The position numbers and the translations under genes are program-made. From a virus: 64,000 bases of DNA. Below are positions 63,554-64,000 of the stretch, piece after piece (position 1 is the first letter of the stretch; every line of letters begins with the position of its first letter). Where the stretch lies: positions 42,735 to 106,734 of the IMG/VR virus record IMGVR_UViG_3300027151_000002; one strand, given 5' to 3'. The notes under the pieces are model-generated. The model did not search any database. It saw only the letters and a program-made list of their open reading frames with translations, and had not been told where the DNA came from.

Positions 63554-64000
63554 TGCACAAAGCCTTTGACCTGTCATCAGTCCAAGCCCTGCTGCAACGC
63601 GGCATTAACAGCGGCCACTGGACCCTGGAGCAGCTTGACTTCCCTTCACCGGACTACGAACGCAACCTGATCGAAGCCCGCCGTTCCAAATACTTCGGTG
63701 CCACCTACGAACCACCCACGCCCTATGCCAATCCGCTCCGATCCCCCAACACCGGCGAAGCCGTCCAACCCATCAGCCCCCGCGACTTCGATGTGGCTGC
63801 AGCCACTAGGCCTAACAAGGGACAGTCAGACGTGGACCTACTCCCTCGCCAATGGCCACCAGTTCCCCGTGTCAGTCACGAGCCTGATCTCAGCCGTGAC
63901 CAAGACCCCAATGCAGATGGAGGCGATCATGGCCAGCCGTCACATCTGGGAACCACGGGGCAACACGATCCACAAGGCCCTGGAGGTGATGGCGCACCAG
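63553..64000 (+). CDS. Hypothetical protein, open to the window end
   Basis: It starts at ATG 63553, overlapping the previous stop. The first ~85 residues look native ('VQALLQRGINSGHWTLEQLD', 'NLIEARRSKYFGATYEPPTP'). From about 63791 the frame overlaps the better exonuclease frame and becomes Pro/Asp/Gly-rich, so a stop is probably just missing from this stretch by chance or lies beyond the edge. Confidence 0.5.
   Translation, partial: MHKAFDLSSVQALLQRGINSGHWTLEQLDFPSPDYERNLIEARRSKYFGATYEPPTPYANPLRSPNTGEAVQPISPRDFDVAAATRPNKGQSDVDLLPRQWPPVPRVSHEPDLSRDQDPNADGGDHGQPSHLGTTGQHDPQGPGGDGAP
63791..64000 (+). CDS. PD-(D/E)XK exonuclease, 3' truncated by the window
   Basis: From ATG 63791 the frame reads 'TWTYSLANGHQFPVSVTSLI', SAVTKTPMQMEAIMASRHIW and RGNTIHKALEVMAHQ to the edge. 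This matches the N-terminal part of the left module's exonuclease (LPSVTTIASACSSPGKIAAL .. RGNWLHGVLEDL). It would be the resecting partner of the ERF annealing protein. Catalytic residues lie beyond the window. Confidence 0.65.
   Translation, partial: MWLQPLGLTRDSQTWTYSLANGHQFPVSVTSLISAVTKTPMQMEAIMASRHIWEPRGNTIHKALEVMAHQ

Noticed and set aside
1-64000. Search for the cyanobacterial HIP1 octamer GCGATCGC as a host marker
   Set aside because: None noticed by eye, so it gives no support for an HIP1-rich host; a full count was not possible.

Overview
The window carries two tailed-phage (siphovirus-like) gene sets lying side by side. The host is inferred to be a unicellular cyanobacterium of the Synechococcus/Cyanobium kind. 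Clues are a sigma factor of the cyanobacterial primary/group-2 type, a XisF-like large serine recombinase, a ParB-methyltransferase fusion, and several small proteins of a style common in picocyanobacterial phages. No host housekeeping gene, rRNA or tRNA was seen. This could be adjacent prophages or a viral contig; the sequence does not decide.

Left module (1 to about 27.5 kb, visibly AT-richer). It opens inside a tail-tip gene, followed by two related tail-tube genes, a repeat-built fibre, a fibre with an S74 chaperone domain, and further structural proteins (to 13.1 kb). A leftward lysis cassette follows: coiled-coil membrane protein, holin-like protein, and an endolysin joining a glucosaminidase to an L,D-transpeptidase-like domain. 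After an HNH gene comes a mostly leftward metabolism and recombination block: DUF3310, ThyX, a PD-(D/E)XK nuclease, a dCTP-deaminase-like protein, an SSB-like protein, an exonuclease and a DUF1071-type annealing protein. A rightward primase-helicase, small unknown genes and a terminase-small-like gene end the module.

Right module (about 27.54 kb to the end, GC-rich). It runs from small early genes, RusA and a ParB-methyltransferase through TerS, TerL, portal, scaffold, capsid, head-completion proteins, a sigma-like protein, tail tube, tape measure, tail tip and fibres, with a -1 frameshift gene pair. A second lysis cassette follows (holin-like, coiled-coil membrane protein, lysozyme plus C39-like peptidase). 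A leftward block then holds a sigma-70 factor, dCTP deaminase, ERF annealing protein, GIY-YIG endonuclease, a possible repressor and the serine integrase. A divergent rightward early operon with two ribbon-helix-helix genes ends in a truncated PD-(D/E)XK exonuclease. The two modules duplicate functions (tail tube, lysis, Dcd, annealing protein plus exonuclease, a tiny basic protein), so they look like two phages of partly shared ancestry.

The most unusual signals are regulatory and lie in the right module. A 10-bp element, GGCAACYTAR, recurs on the coding strand in gene junctions, usually 18 to 20 nt before a start codon that has no Shine-Dalgarno sequence, and often with a small hairpin between it and the start. 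Four 11-bp repeats, phased on one helical face, abut the start of a ribbon-helix-helix gene. GCTAGC palindromes are scattered through the early region, and the phage carries two sigma-like proteins.
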